Source of the DNA: HGM13862 sp031553915
GTDB taxonomy: Bacteria > Bacillota > Dehalobacteriia > UBA4068
Length of the DNA stretch: 64,000 bases
Reading direction: 5' to 3'
Assembly: GCA_031553915.1 (NCBI GenBank)
Contig: JAVBKT010000002.1
Location: 292,702 to 356,701 of the forward strand
In this document: in pieces, positions 9,042 through 18,306 of the stretch
Layout of the letters: every line of letters begins with the position of its first letter
Numbering within the stretch: the first letter of the stretch is position 1
Program-made: the position numbers and the translations under genes
Notes under the pieces: model-generated
What the model saw: the letters and a program-made list of their open reading frames with translations, nothing else
What the model was told of the DNA's origin: nothing
Databases searched by the model: none

Positions 9042-9398
9042 ATGGATCTGGCCGTAAAATATGCGACAATAATAGTGAAAGACATGGATGAATCAATCAA
9101 ATTTTACACGGAAACAATGGGCTTTGCCATTGACAGCCAATATCATCCCCAGCCGGGAACAACTATCACCCTGATGAAAGGCAAGGGAGAGGCCATGATA
9201 GAGCTGATCCAATCAGCCGCCTATGATGTCGGCTTCTATTCAGTGGGTATGGAGGTTGAAAATTTGCTCACTGCTATAGCAGAGCTCAAAAGCAAAGGGG
9301 CCAAGATGATCAGCGAGCCTCTGCCCACATTAGTTGGCAGCCTGGCCTTTTTGCAGGACCCCAATGGCGTCACCATAGCGCTGATTCAGCATGACTAA
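9042..9398 (+). CDS. VOC-superfamily (glyoxalase-like) protein
   Basis: A single 118-residue protein of the vicinal oxygen chelate fold. The opening KYATIIVKDMDESIKFYTET is the first beta-alpha-beta half and the end FLQDPNGVTIALIQ the second. Candidate metal ligands are the glutamate in AMIELIQ and the second-half residues. It resembles lactoylglutathione lyase and antibiotic-binding relatives, but substrate cannot be told from sequence. GGAGG lies before ATG 9042. It stands alone between the tlyA terminator and a convergent hydrolase. Confidence 0.8.
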   Translation: MDLAVKYATIIVKDMDESIKFYTETMGFAIDSQYHPQPGTTITLMKGKGEAMIELIQSAAYDVGFYSVGMEVENLLTAIAELKSKGAKMISEPLPTLVGSLAFLQDPNGVTIALIQHD

Positions 9399-9444
9399 TT
9401 AGTACTGCTTTTAATTTGTAAGCTAAAACCAAATTATCCTAAAC

Positions 9445-10377
9445 TTAATCCTTAAGATATTTGGCCAAAAAAGCATCGACTGTCTGCCAATAGAGCTCCG
9501 GCGCTACTGAGGAAGATTTGCCATGGTCAGCGCCATGAATAATCACCTTTTCTTTGGGGCAGGTTGCTGCTGCATAGAGCTTCTCTGTCATCCAATAAGG
9601 GATCATATGGTCATCATCGCCATGGAAAAAGAGCATGGGCGTGCGGCATTTTTGCACCTGTTTTAAGGCGTCGCCGTCGCGGCGTAAATTATAGTGGTTA
9701 TAAACGCGGTTCCAAAAAGCAAAGGCATACATAACTGGAGTTATCGGCAGCTTATAATATTCCCGGCACATAAAACCAAATTCTTCCCACACCGAGCTAT
9801 AGCCGCAATCTTCAATAGCGCAAACTACATTTCCGGGCAGTTTATCGGTTTCGCCCAAGGTCATGGCCACAATGGTGCCGCCCATCGAAACGCCATGCAG
9901 GACAATCTCCTCCGGGGCATATTCTGTGTTTAGCTTGTCCAGCCAGCCCAGCAGATCATAATGCTCAGGCCAGCCCATGCCAATAATATTATCCTGGCTG
10001 CGGCCATGAGCGCGGGAATTGGGCATCAAAATGCTATAGCCCCTCTTGTCATATTCAGCAGCCAGCGTTGACATGCACTTGGCATTGCCGGTATAGGTGT
10101 GGCAAATCACTACCCACCTGGGGCTGCCGCGGTCAATCACATAGGCGTGCAGACGCAAGCCATCATAGGACTGCTGGTATATTTCTTGATAGCCGGAATG
10201 CTCCAGCCAGGAAAAATCAAGCTCAAAAGGAGATTGGTTTTGCTTTTTCAGTCTTTGACTCATCTTAGCGCTGCCGCCGCGCCGGAGCATCATCATAAAG
10301 GCAAAATGACCTACGGCGAGCAAGGCAATAACTGCCAGTATCAGCACTATGATCAGAATAATTATCGCTATTTTCAT
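9445..10377 (-). CDS. Membrane-anchored alpha/beta hydrolase (YqkD-like)
   Basis: Residues 3-28 are an N-terminal membrane anchor. The rest is an alpha/beta hydrolase with nucleophile motif GVSMGG (Ser164), the acid in FFHGDDDHMIP and the histidine in GADHG near the end, so the triad is intact. ICHTYTGN is the oxyanion region. 310 residues, similar in layout to Bacillus YqkD; substrate unknown. It is monocistronic, convergent with the VOC gene and divergent from degV. Confidence 0.85.
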   Translation of the reverse strand: MKIAIIILIIVLILAVIALLAVGHFAFMMMLRRGGSAKMSQRLKKQNQSPFELDFSWLEHSGYQEIYQQSYDGLRLHAYVIDRGSPRWVVICHTYTGNAKCMSTLAAEYDKRGYSILMPNSRAHGRSQDNIIGMGWPEHYDLLGWLDKLNTEYAPEEIVLHGVSMGGTIVAMTLGETDKLPGNVVCAIEDCGYSSVWEEFGFMCREYYKLPITPVMYAFAFWNRVYNHYNLRRDGDALKQVQKCRTPMLFFHGDDDHMIPYWMTEKLYAAATCPKEKVIIHGADHGKSSSVAPELYWQTVDAFLAKYLKD

Positions 10378-10552
10378 GGTATTTCCTTCAGAGTTAATCC
10401 AAATTTGACAGTTTTGTTATATTATCATTTTTTGCCGCTTTTGTCTATAGCCACCAGTCATCAACTGATTATCTGTCTTAACACTTTGGCTTGCAGGAAA
10501 AAAGTTGTAATTCATAGAAATAAATAGCAACCCTATACAAAGGAGAGACTTT

Positions 10553-11425
10553 ATGAGCAATTATCAAATTATTACTGATGCTACTGCTGATCTGACCTCA
10601 GATCTCGCTACAAAATTTGCTGTCGACACTATCCCGATGGAGATTAATCTCGACGGCGCTGTTTTTACCTATGTACCCGGCGGCGGAAACATTTCCGTGC
10701 AAACGCTATATGAAAAAATGCGCGCCGGCGCCAATACCTCTACCAGCCAAATCAACCCGCTGGTCTACAGCGAATATTTCGAAAAATACCTGCAAAACGG
10801 CATTGATGTTTTATATATCTGCTTCAGCTCCGGCCTGAGCGCGACGATTCAAACCGCCACCATGATTGCAAACGAGTTGCAAGAAAAATATCCTGAGCGT
10901 AAAATTAATATTGTCGATACCCTCTGCGCTTCTGTTGGTGAAGGGCTGCTGGTATATGAGGCTGCCCGCCAAAAAGCCGCAGGATTGGATCTTGATCAAC
11001 TGACCGCTTGGCTGGAAGAGAATAAGTTGAAACTATGCCATTGGTTCACTGTGGATGATTTGATGTTTTTGAAACGCGGCGGCCGCATCGGCGCCCTGAG
11101 CGCTGCCATTGGCACAACGCTCAAAATCAAACCAGTGCTGCACGTTGATAATGACGGCCATCTGATCAATGTTAAAAAGGCTCATGGCCGGATTAAATCT
11201 CTGCGCGGCATGGCAGAGGAAATGAAAAAGACGATTATTCCGGAAATGGGTAATGATATTTTCATCGGACACGGAGGCTGTATGGAAGATGCCCAGCAGC
11301 TTTCCGCAATGATTGCTGAGGATTACCCTGATATGGATATCAGCATCTGTGATATTGGCCCGGTTATTGGCGCCCATGCCGGCCCGGGTGTGCTCGCCCT
11401 CTTTTTCTGGGGTACAACTCGATAA
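10553..11425 (+). CDS. DegV-family fatty-acid-binding protein
   Basis: DegV/FakB proteins bind a fatty acid and present it to FakA kinase for phospholipid synthesis. The start YQIITDATADLTSDLA, the central STSQINP, the CFSSGLSATIQTA lipid-head site, and the late MFLKRGGRIG are typical. 290 residues. AAAGGAGAGA precedes ATG 10553. No fakA is seen in the window. A terminator follows. Confidence 0.9.
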   Translation: MSNYQIITDATADLTSDLATKFAVDTIPMEINLDGAVFTYVPGGGNISVQTLYEKMRAGANTSTSQINPLVYSEYFEKYLQNGIDVLYICFSSGLSATIQTATMIANELQEKYPERKINIVDTLCASVGEGLLVYEAARQKAAGLDLDQLTAWLEENKLKLCHWFTVDDLMFLKRGGRIGALSAAIGTTLKIKPVLHVDNDGHLINVKKAHGRIKSLRGMAEEMKKTIIPEMGNDIFIGHGGCMEDAQQLSAMIAEDYPDMDISICDIGPVIGAHAGPGVLALFFWGTTR

Positions 11426-11439
11426 ATTGGACACAAGCC

Positions 11440-11472
11440 AAGGCCACTTGTACCCATACAAGTGGCCTTTCT
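11440..11472 (+). terminator. Terminator of the degV gene
   Basis: A perfect 13-bp stem AAGGCCACTTGTA (11440-11452), loop CCCA, complement 11457-11469, followed by TCTC. The U tract is short but the stem is strong. Lies in the convergent gap with yqeG. Confidence 0.7.
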
Positions 11473-11510
11473 CTATACCTTGACTGCTGGCTTATTTCGT
11501 CATACGCCAG

Positions 11511-12008
11511 CTATTTTTTAGTTTGCCACCGCTGTTTAATCAGCCGCTCTATCGGTCGGGAAAGCCTCCGGGTGCCCCAAAACTCATCCACGCTAATCAT
11601 TTCCGTAAATATGGTATAAAACCCGGCCCGTTTGCCGCCATAAATATCGGTCAGCAATTGGTCGCCAATCATCGCCAGTTGCTCAGGCGGCAATCCCAAA
11701 CCACGGCTGGCCTTGGCAAAAGCAGCTTTGCGCGGTTTGCCGCTGCTGCCATAGATCGGGATATCCAGCCAAGCTTTGAGCAAATCCACCTTTTCTCTAT
11801 GGCTGTTGGAGAGGATGCAGACAGCAAAACCCCTCTGTTTCAGTTCGTCAAACCAGGCGATTAAATTGCTGTCCGGATCATAGCTATGCCAGGGCACAAC
11901 AGTGTTGTCCAAATCAAAAACCAGGCCGCGTATGCCCTGCTGCCATAGTTTGTCAAAATCTATATCCTGAATCTGCTGCACATGCATATCCGGTGCAAAT
12001 CGGCTCAT
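11511..12008 (-). CDS. YqeG-family HAD phosphatase
   Basis: HAD-superfamily class IIIA hydrolase related to PGP phosphatase Gep4 and Bacillus YqeG. The nucleophile motif VFDLDNTVVP is at about residues 30-39, motif II ILSNSH in the middle and the motif III/IV region MIGDQLLTDIYGG near the end. I choose ATG 12008 (165 residues) because AGGGG lies 6 bases upstream; a TTG at 12014 overlaps that site. It begins 2 bases after the asparaginase-like gene. Possible role in phospholipid metabolism, inferred from the family. Confidence 0.88.
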   Translation of the reverse strand: MSRFAPDMHVQQIQDIDFDKLWQQGIRGLVFDLDNTVVPWHSYDPDSNLIAWFDELKQRGFAVCILSNSHREKVDLLKAWLDIPIYGSSGKPRKAAFAKASRGLGLPPEQLAMIGDQLLTDIYGGKRAGFYTIFTEMISVDEFWGTRRLSRPIERLIKQRWQTKK

Positions 12009-12010
12009 AA

Positions 12011-13018
12011 TCAACCCCTGACCAGCTGAAAAACTGCTCTCGTCTCTCCTACTTTATCGTTTTGACAATTAATATTGTCAAAATAACTAAACTTGTTTAA
12101 TTGTTGCTGCTCCACCTTGCTCAGCAAATCCATTTGCATAAGTACGCTGATCACTGTCGGCGCCAGCATTGCGCCGTTGCCATCCTCAATTTTTACAGCA
12201 ATAGCAATATCTTCATTGTGCACAGCGGCGCAATAAACGCCGTCTGCGCCCAGCTTGCCAATAATCCTGCCTTTGGTTGCTGTAATCAGATCTGTACAAA
12301 AACAGCCAAAAGCAGCTATCATCTGAGGGTATGCAGCTATCGCGCTGATTATACGCCGGGCAGCTTGCTCTCTTACTCCGTCCAGGGCTGTGGGATTTGC
12401 CAGCTGATGATAAGCAAAGGCCATCCGCGAGAGCGGCAAGGCAAACACCGGCACCCCGCAGCCATCAACGCCGATGATAATATCCTCCGGAGCAATGCCC
12501 GCGTAGCCGGCCACTGTTTGGCGAATCAAAACCTGCACCGGATGCGTAGGGCGCTGATAATCAGTTATATCCCAACCCATATATTGACATATCGCCAGCA
12601 TGCAGGCGTGTTTCCCTGAGCAGTTATTATAGATTTTGCGCGGCTGAACCCCTTCAGCGATCCTTTTCAGCCGCAATGCTTCGGAAAAAGATAAATCCGC
12701 ACCCAGGGTCAGCGCTGTTTCATCCAGGCTCAGCTTGTCCAAAATAGCCTGCAAGGTTTCCACATGATAATCATCGCCCATATGCGAGCCGCACATCACC
12801 GCCAGCTCAGCCTCTGAGATGCCAAAATGGTCGATAGCGCCGCATTCCAGCGCTGCCGAAGTTTGCAAAGGTTTGGCAGCGCTGCGCATATAGGTCAGAT
12901 AATCAGGATCGCCCAGATAAGCAATGGGCTTGCCATCTCTGCCGACAACCGCAATATTACCGCGGATGATATTCTCTACCAAGGGGCCGCGCGTTGTTTC
13001 GATAATAATTTCGCTCAT
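12011..13018 (-). CDS. Asparaginase-II-like protein (pfam06089 type)
   Basis: 335 residues related to the thermolabile L-asparaginase family of Rhizobium type. Shown by YMRSAAKPLQ near residue 52, MCGSHMGD, NNCSGKHACML, and GVDGCGVPVFALPL, the conserved blocks of this family. ATG 13018 is chosen because AAAGGTGA sits 5 bases before it; a longer reading from 13042 lacks a ribosome site. Substrate is inferred; many homologues are untested. It lies between sigK and yqeG on the same strand. Confidence 0.85.
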   Translation of the reverse strand: MSEIIIETTRGPLVENIIRGNIAVVGRDGKPIAYLGDPDYLTYMRSAAKPLQTSAALECGAIDHFGISEAELAVMCGSHMGDDYHVETLQAILDKLSLDETALTLGADLSFSEALRLKRIAEGVQPRKIYNNCSGKHACMLAICQYMGWDITDYQRPTHPVQVLIRQTVAGYAGIAPEDIIIGVDGCGVPVFALPLSRMAFAYHQLANPTALDGVREQAARRIISAIAAYPQMIAAFGCFCTDLITATKGRIIGKLGADGVYCAAVHNEDIAIAVKIEDGNGAMLAPTVISVLMQMDLLSKVEQQQLNKFSYFDNINCQNDKVGETRAVFQLVRG

Positions 13019-13116
13019 CTGATCACCTTTTTTACGCAACAATCCGCAACAAAGACGATGCGGATTGATTCATTAATATTATTATATATTTTCTCCGCTG
13101 GGGCAATTTTATCCTG

Positions 13117-13812
13117 CTAATCTGCATGCTTATGAATAGCGCGGGCCAGCTTTTGCACTGCTTTTTTCTCGATACGGCTGACATAGCTGCGGGATATGCC
13201 CAGCTGCTTGGCTATTTCTCTTTGCGTAATCTTTTTGGTATCGCCAAGACCATAGCGCAACCGCAGTACAAAGCCTTCTTTTTCATCCAACACATGAAAA
13301 TGTTCTTGCAACAGCTGCAATTCCTCATCCTGCTCCACCTTTTCCTGAGCAGTGGCTTCCTTGCTGCCGAGAATATCAATCAAAGACACTTCATTGCCTT
13401 CTTTATCCGTACCCACCGGATCATAGAGGGATACTTCTGTTTTCTGGTTTTTGATCGAGCGCAAATACATCAACACTTCGTTCTCAATACAGCGGGCAGC
13501 ATATGTAGCCAGGCGGGTTTTACGCTCCAAAGAAAAGGTATTGATACCCTTAATCAGGCCGATGATGCCAATCGAAATCAAATCATCGCGGTCAACGCCG
13601 CTGCTTTCAAATTTCTTGCAGACATGGGCCACCAGGCGCAAATTATGAGTGATGAGAATACGCCTGGCCTCTTCTGAGCCTGCTGCCAAGGCCTGCAAAT
13701 TCGTTAATTCTTCTTCCTCTGTCAGCAGAGGCGGGAAAACACTATTGTGTAAATACCCCAGAAAAAAACGCATATAGTATACCACTCTTTGCCAGAAATG
13801 TTGATATATCAT
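13117..13812 (-). CDS. sigK: Sporulation sigma factor, pro-sigma-K
   Basis: Late mother-cell sigma factor. The body aligns with Bacillus SigK from memory: NLRLVAHVCKKFESSGVD..DLISIGIIGLIKGI, LATYAARCIENEVLMYLRS, DPVGTDKEGNEVSLIDILG, then region 4 QREIAKQLGISRSYVSRIEKKA. The first ~19 residues (MIYQHFWQRVVYYMRFFLG) are hydrophobic and occupy the place of the pro-sequence removed by SpoIVFB. The gene is whole: no skin-type element interrupts it. The ribosome site is weak. It is 27 bases after a PBP gene, so readthrough from the PBP/metK run is likely; a sigma-E promoter was not identified. Confidence 0.9.
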   Translation of the reverse strand: MIYQHFWQRVVYYMRFFLGYLHNSVFPPLLTEEEELTNLQALAAGSEEARRILITHNLRLVAHVCKKFESSGVDRDDLISIGIIGLIKGINTFSLERKTRLATYAARCIENEVLMYLRSIKNQKTEVSLYDPVGTDKEGNEVSLIDILGSKEATAQEKVEQDEELQLLQEHFHVLDEKEGFVLRLRYGLGDTKKITQREIAKQLGISRSYVSRIEKKAVQKLARAIHKHAD

Positions 13813-13839
13813 ATGCGTTCTTACGCTTAAGGTGCTTGT

Positions 13840-15576
13840 TTATATTCCTTCTAAAAGAGCCAAATCATCAATTATTTTTTTAAAAATGCTCGCCGCCTCT
13901 GTTCCGCCGCTGCTGCCGTCCGCTACATAGATAGCAATAACATAGAGCGGCTGTTCCGCTGGCGCAAAGCCGCTGAACCAGACGCCAAAATCTTGGGTGG
14001 TGCCTGTTTTGCCGCCCGCATCCACATATGCTCCCTGAGCTTTGGCAGCCGTACCGCTGTTTACCGTCTCAATTAGCATCTGCTTGAGCGTATCTGCCAG
14101 CGCTGCTGAAATAATGCTCTTTTTTTCTGCCAAAGGAAAGGTCTCTATTGCCTGATTATCCTGATCATAAATGTCTTGTACCAGCCGTGGAACAACCAGA
14201 TAGCCGCCATTGACGCAGGCTGACATCATCACTGCTGATTGCAAAGGGCTGATGCGGATGCCCTTTTCACCAATAGAGGCATTGGCAATATCGCCATCAA
14301 TATATGAAGAAAAATCAAGATGCCTAGCTAAAGGCAGCTCGTAGCCAATTATGACATCGCTCTCCATACCAAAACGCTCCGCATATTCTTTAATCACCTC
14401 ACCGCCTAAAGCCAAGCCCAAAGCGACAAAATAGCAGTTGCAGGAATTAGCGACAGCTTCGGTCAGTGTTTGCTCGCCGTGGCCTTCTTTGTTCCAGCAG
14501 GCGACATCATAGCCCTCTGCCAGAGTATAGGCGCCGTCACAATAAAATGTGGCTGATGAAGCGGCATAGCTCTCTGCTGCCGCATCCGTATCACTGCTGC
14601 CATCATCGGTGGTATCGGTGTTTGCCGCGGCTGCCAGCTGATTGGCAGTTTTTGCTCCTTCCGGGAGTGGTTCCGCCCCTGTTTCCAGGGCTGCCGCAGC
14701 GAGGATAATTTTGAAGGTTGATGCCGGCGGATACAGCGAAAATGCCTTGTTGACATAAACATCATCCGCAGCCAGCTCCTCCCAGCCATAGGGGTCATAG
14801 CCGGGCAGGGAAACAGCAGCCAGAATATCGCCGCTTTCCGGATCCAGAATTACGCAGGCACCGCTATGGCTGCCAAAAGCGCGGGCGGCAATTTGCTGAT
14901 AGTCAAGATTAATTGTCAGCTGCACATTATTATAGACAGGGTCTTCCTCCTCCAGCAAATACAGGTCGTCTACGCTCAACTCTCCGCCGGCGTCAACATA
15001 AGCGACAACCTGTTTATCAACCCGGCCGCTTAAATAGGCATCATACTCTTTTTCCAACCCGCTGGCGCCGATATATGCGCCGTTCTCCCCTTGCGGCAGC
15101 AGCATGCCCAAAAGATGATTGAGCGGATATTCTGAGCTATAGCGAGCGATCAAAGGCAAAGCAACAATGCCTTTAATATCTGCGACAGTTACGGCTTTAG
15201 TTTGCACTGAGCTTAGCCCTGTTTTTAAGATATAAGGAGAATTGGTGCGGCTATTATTGTCATAGATGCGGGAAATAATAGCATCCTGCTCCAGATCAAG
15301 CAAAGGCTGCAAAATTGCTGCCGCTGCTTCCACATCATCCAGCATAGCCGGAAAAACAACTAAACAATTCTCTTCTATCCCGGTTAAGGGACGGCCCAAG
15401 CTATCATAAAAATCACCGCGCGCATATTGGTAATAGTCAAGATGGCGCGTTTGTTGTTTTTCGCTCATCGCTTGCAATTGCTGGCCCTTGACCAGGCTGA
15501 GATAAGCCACCCGGCCAACTATCACCACGAATAAAAACAAAAAAAGCATACCCAGAGCAAAAAGTTTGCGCGACAT
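13840..15576 (-). CDS. Class B penicillin-binding protein (PBP2/FtsI type)
   Basis: Membrane transpeptidase that cross-links peptidoglycan. One N-terminal membrane segment (5-28), a dimerisation domain, then the transpeptidase with SxxK = STFK (286-289, Ser286 the acyl-enzyme), SxN = SCN (378-380) and KTG (523-525). 578 residues, short for a PBP2 and without PASTA domains. Residues about 310-341 are an Ala/Asp/Ser/Thr-rich low-complexity insert between the first two motifs. Position next to sigK suggests, but does not prove, a sporulation role such as that of SpoVD. AGGAGGG precedes ATG. Confidence 0.9.
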   Translation of the reverse strand: MSRKLFALGMLFLFLFVVIVGRVAYLSLVKGQQLQAMSEKQQTRHLDYYQYARGDFYDSLGRPLTGIEENCLVVFPAMLDDVEAAAAILQPLLDLEQDAIISRIYDNNSRTNSPYILKTGLSSVQTKAVTVADIKGIVALPLIARYSSEYPLNHLLGMLLPQGENGAYIGASGLEKEYDAYLSGRVDKQVVAYVDAGGELSVDDLYLLEEEDPVYNNVQLTINLDYQQIAARAFGSHSGACVILDPESGDILAAVSLPGYDPYGWEELAADDVYVNKAFSLYPPASTFKIILAAAALETGAEPLPEGAKTANQLAAAANTDTTDDGSSDTDAAAESYAASSATFYCDGAYTLAEGYDVACWNKEGHGEQTLTEAVANSCNCYFVALGLALGGEVIKEYAERFGMESDVIIGYELPLARHLDFSSYIDGDIANASIGEKGIRISPLQSAVMMSACVNGGYLVVPRLVQDIYDQDNQAIETFPLAEKKSIISAALADTLKQMLIETVNSGTAAKAQGAYVDAGGKTGTTQDFGVWFSGFAPAEQPLYVIAIYVADGSSGGTEAASIFKKIIDDLALLEGI

Positions 15577-15636
15577 AAAAAGCCCTCCTCTTTCACCTTA
15601 TTATTGGCAAAAGAGAAGGGCTATTATACTTGTCGC

Positions 15637-16821
15637 TTAGATATTAAAATATTTTTTAAGCACAGCTACTTTATCGGTTTGCTCCCAAGGCATATTAAGG
15701 GTATTGCAGCCAAAATGTCCATAGGTTGCTGTAGCCCGGTAAATGGGCCGGCGCAAATCAAAATTATCGATAATAGCCGACGGCCTGGCATCAAAAAGAT
15801 CGGCAACAGCTGCACACAGCCGCTCATCCGCTACCCTGCCGGTGCCAAAGGTATCTATCATGACCGAAACCGGCTCAGCAACACCAATCGCATAGGCCAG
15901 CTGAATCTCTACTCTATCGGCCAGACCTGCCGCGACAATATTTTTGGCCACATAACGGGCAAAATAGGAGGCACTGCGGTCAACCTTGGTCGGGTCTTTG
16001 CCGGAAAAAGCGCCGCCGCCATGCCGCGCCATGCCGCCATAAGTATCGACAATAATTTTACGCCCGGTCAAGCCGGTATCCCCTTGCGGCCCGCCAATCA
16101 CAAAACGTCCGGTGGGATTAATCAAATATCTGGTATCAGCGTCGATCAGCTCTTCGGGGATAGTGGATTTAATCACTCTTTCAATGACCATCTCCCGCAG
16201 CTCGGGCAAGGCAATTTTTTCTTTATGCTGGGTCGAGATTACAACCGTATCTACTCTCACCGGTCGATTATTATCATCATACTCCACTGTCACCTGCGAT
16301 TTGCCATCGGGGAGCAAGAACGAATCCTCGTCCTCCCGGCGGACTGCGGCCAGTTTTTTGGTCAATTTATGCGCCAGGCTAATCGGCAGCGGCATCAATT
16401 CTGCTGTCTCATTACAGGCATAGCCAAACATCATTCCCTGATCTCCGGCGCCCAGCTGAGAGTAAATATCAGCGTCCCCTGCTTTTTTCTCCAGGGCTTT
16501 GTCCACACCCAGAGCAATATCTCCTGATTGCTCGTCAATGGCGGACATTACCGCGCAGGTATCGCAGTCAAAGCCATACTTAGCCCTGGTATAGCCGATA
16601 TCGCGCACTGTTTTGCGGGCAATTTTCGGTATATCCACATAACAGTCTGTGGTAATCTCCCCAGAGACAAAAATTAAACCGGTGGTGACAAAGGTCTCAC
16701 AAGCCACCCGGCCATTGGCATCATCTTTGAGAATAGCGTCCAGAATCGCGTCAGAAATCTGATCAGCTATTTTGTCCGGGTGCCCCTCTGTGACTGATTC
16801 AGAAGTAAATAGTCTAGCCAT
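15637..16821 (-). CDS. metK: S-adenosylmethionine synthetase
   Basis: Makes SAM from methionine and ATP. 394 residues. The start ARLFTSESVTEGHPDKIADQ is diagnostic; GAGDQGMMFGYA (about 117-128) and GGGAFSGKDPTKVDRS are the ATP/phosphate loops. ATG 16821 is chosen: AGGAGG ends right before an earlier ATG (16827), too close for that codon to be used. It sits between coaBC and the PBP gene. No SAM riboswitch is present in the 40-base gap upstream, so expression probably follows the yicC-coaBC transcript. Confidence 0.97.
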   Translation of the reverse strand: MARLFTSESVTEGHPDKIADQISDAILDAILKDDANGRVACETFVTTGLIFVSGEITTDCYVDIPKIARKTVRDIGYTRAKYGFDCDTCAVMSAIDEQSGDIALGVDKALEKKAGDADIYSQLGAGDQGMMFGYACNETAELMPLPISLAHKLTKKLAAVRREDEDSFLLPDGKSQVTVEYDDNNRPVRVDTVVISTQHKEKIALPELREMVIERVIKSTIPEELIDADTRYLINPTGRFVIGGPQGDTGLTGRKIIVDTYGGMARHGGGAFSGKDPTKVDRSASYFARYVAKNIVAAGLADRVEIQLAYAIGVAEPVSVMIDTFGTGRVADERLCAAVADLFDARPSAIIDNFDLRRPIYRATATYGHFGCNTLNMPWEQTDKVAVLKKYFNI

Positions 16822-16861
16822 ACTCATCCTCCTATGCTAACGTACTTAAGCACGGTATTTG

Positions 16862-18046
16862 TTATATGAATTGGGAGATCAGCTCAATAATTTCTTTAGC
16901 TGCCTCTGTTTTGCTCATCAGCGCATATTTCTGTATTTTTTGCGCAGAAATCGCCGTGATAATATTGGTATCAACATCAAAACCCGCGCCTTCCTCGCTG
17001 ATATCATTGGCGATGATCAGGTCCAGGTTTTTTTCTTGCAGTTTGCGCGTAGCATACTCATCTACATTCGTTGTTTCCGCGGCAAAACCAACTAATATCC
17101 GCGAGCCCTTATCTTTACCCAGTTGGGATAAAATATCCGGAGTACGCTTCAGGGTTAGGCTGAGCTGCTGCTCATTCTTCTTGATTTTCTCTGTTGCTGT
17201 TTGCTCAGGGCAGTAATCCGCCACTGCTGCTGTCATGATCACAATATCCGTATCAGCATAGTCTGCGGCAATTGCCGCGGCCATTTCCGCGGCGCTGACC
17301 ACCCTTTTCACCTTTATGCCGGGAGGGTCACTCAATGCTGTTGGCCCGGAGACCAGCACTACCTCGGCTCCGGCAGCCTTGGCTGCGGCTGCGATAGCAT
17401 AGCCCATTTTGCCGCTGCTGCGGTTACCGATGAAACGTATTGGGTCGATATATTCATAGGTTGGCCCGGCTGTGACAATAACCTTTTTACCGGCCAGCTT
17501 TTGTTTGCCAGCCAAAAACGCGCTTATCGCATCTTTGATGCTATCAAGATCCGCCAACCGGCCTTTGCCAACAGCGCCGCAGGCCAGATGGCCTGCATCA
17601 GGCTCAATCATCTGCCAGCCGCGCGCTTTCAGTATGGCCATATTCTCCTGGGTGGCAGGGTTCTCATACATATCTGTATGCATAGCCGGGGCGCATAAAA
17701 TAGGCGCCTTGGTTGCCAGCAGGATGGCGGAGACTATTTCATCAGCTATCCCATGCGCTGCTTTGGCCATAATGTTTGCGGTGGCCGGGATCAGGAGCAA
17801 TAAATCGCAGGCAGCCAAATCAATATGCGGCACATGCCAGGCAGCTCCGGCATCCATGATATCGGTTGCCACAGGATAGCGGGAGAGTGTTTTGATGGTG
17901 AGAGGCGTGATAATTTCGCAGGCGGATTTAGTCATTGCGACCCGTACTTCCGCCCCGTTTTGGCTGAGCCAGCTGACCAGATCAGCAGCCTTATAAGCAG
18001 CAATACCGCCGGTTATCCCAACGGTAATTTTAACACCTCTAAACAT
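16862..18046 (-). CDS. coaBC: Bifunctional CoaBC (phosphopantothenoylcysteine synthase/decarboxylase)
   Basis: Two consecutive steps of coenzyme A synthesis. The N-terminal flavin-dependent decarboxylase (CoaC, about 1-185) starts KITVGITGGIAAYKA and has the FMN and PXMNxxMW-like region APAMHTDMYENPA with the active-site His in AWHVPHID. The C-terminal CTP-dependent ligase (CoaB) has GPTYEYIDPIRFIGNRSSGKMG and KIKKNEQ. 394 residues. GGAGGAGA precedes ATG. Downstream of rpoZ by 32 bases, the common gmk-rpoZ-coaBC order. Confidence 0.96.
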   Translation of the reverse strand: MFRGVKITVGITGGIAAYKAADLVSWLSQNGAEVRVAMTKSACEIITPLTIKTLSRYPVATDIMDAGAAWHVPHIDLAACDLLLLIPATANIMAKAAHGIADEIVSAILLATKAPILCAPAMHTDMYENPATQENMAILKARGWQMIEPDAGHLACGAVGKGRLADLDSIKDAISAFLAGKQKLAGKKVIVTAGPTYEYIDPIRFIGNRSSGKMGYAIAAAAKAAGAEVVLVSGPTALSDPPGIKVKRVVSAAEMAAAIAADYADTDIVIMTAAVADYCPEQTATEKIKKNEQQLSLTLKRTPDILSQLGKDKGSRILVGFAAETTNVDEYATRKLQEKNLDLIIANDISEEGAGFDVDTNIITAISAQKIQKYALMSKTEAAKEIIELISQFI

Positions 18047-18078
18047 TTGTCTCCTCCGTCATACCGGGTTTATCTGTG

Positions 18079-18276
18079 TTAGCCTTCCGTGCTCCAGGTG
18101 ATGTTGCCGTCAATAATGTCATTTAAGGCAATAGATACCGGGTTAAAGGTGGCAATATCCATCATTTCCGGATTATCATTAATCAAAGTACGCGCTCTTT
18201 TGGCAGCGACAATCACCAGGGTATATTTAGAATCAACATGATCCATCAATTCTTTTAATAAAGGTTTATTAAGCAA
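18079..18276 (-). CDS. rpoZ: RNA polymerase omega subunit
   Basis: Small subunit that helps assemble beta-prime. 65 residues, with DSKYTLVIVAAKRAR as the conserved core and the C-terminal SIALNDIIDGNI helix. Placed between gmk and coaBC, which supports the call. GGAGGA lies before ATG 18276. Confidence 0.92.
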   Translation of the reverse strand: MLNKPLLKELMDHVDSKYTLVIVAAKRARTLINDNPEMMDIATFNPVSIALNDIIDGNITWSTEG

Positions 18277-18306
18277 GTGTGTCCTCCTTAAAATCCTCTT
18301 AATGCT

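Noticed and set aside
15604..16527. 307-codon plus-strand frame opposite metK
   Set aside because: metK is unmistakable on the other strand; the frame has shadow-like composition.
15577..16861. SAM riboswitch before metK
   Set aside because: Only 40 bases separate coaBC and metK and they hold no SAM-I-like structure.
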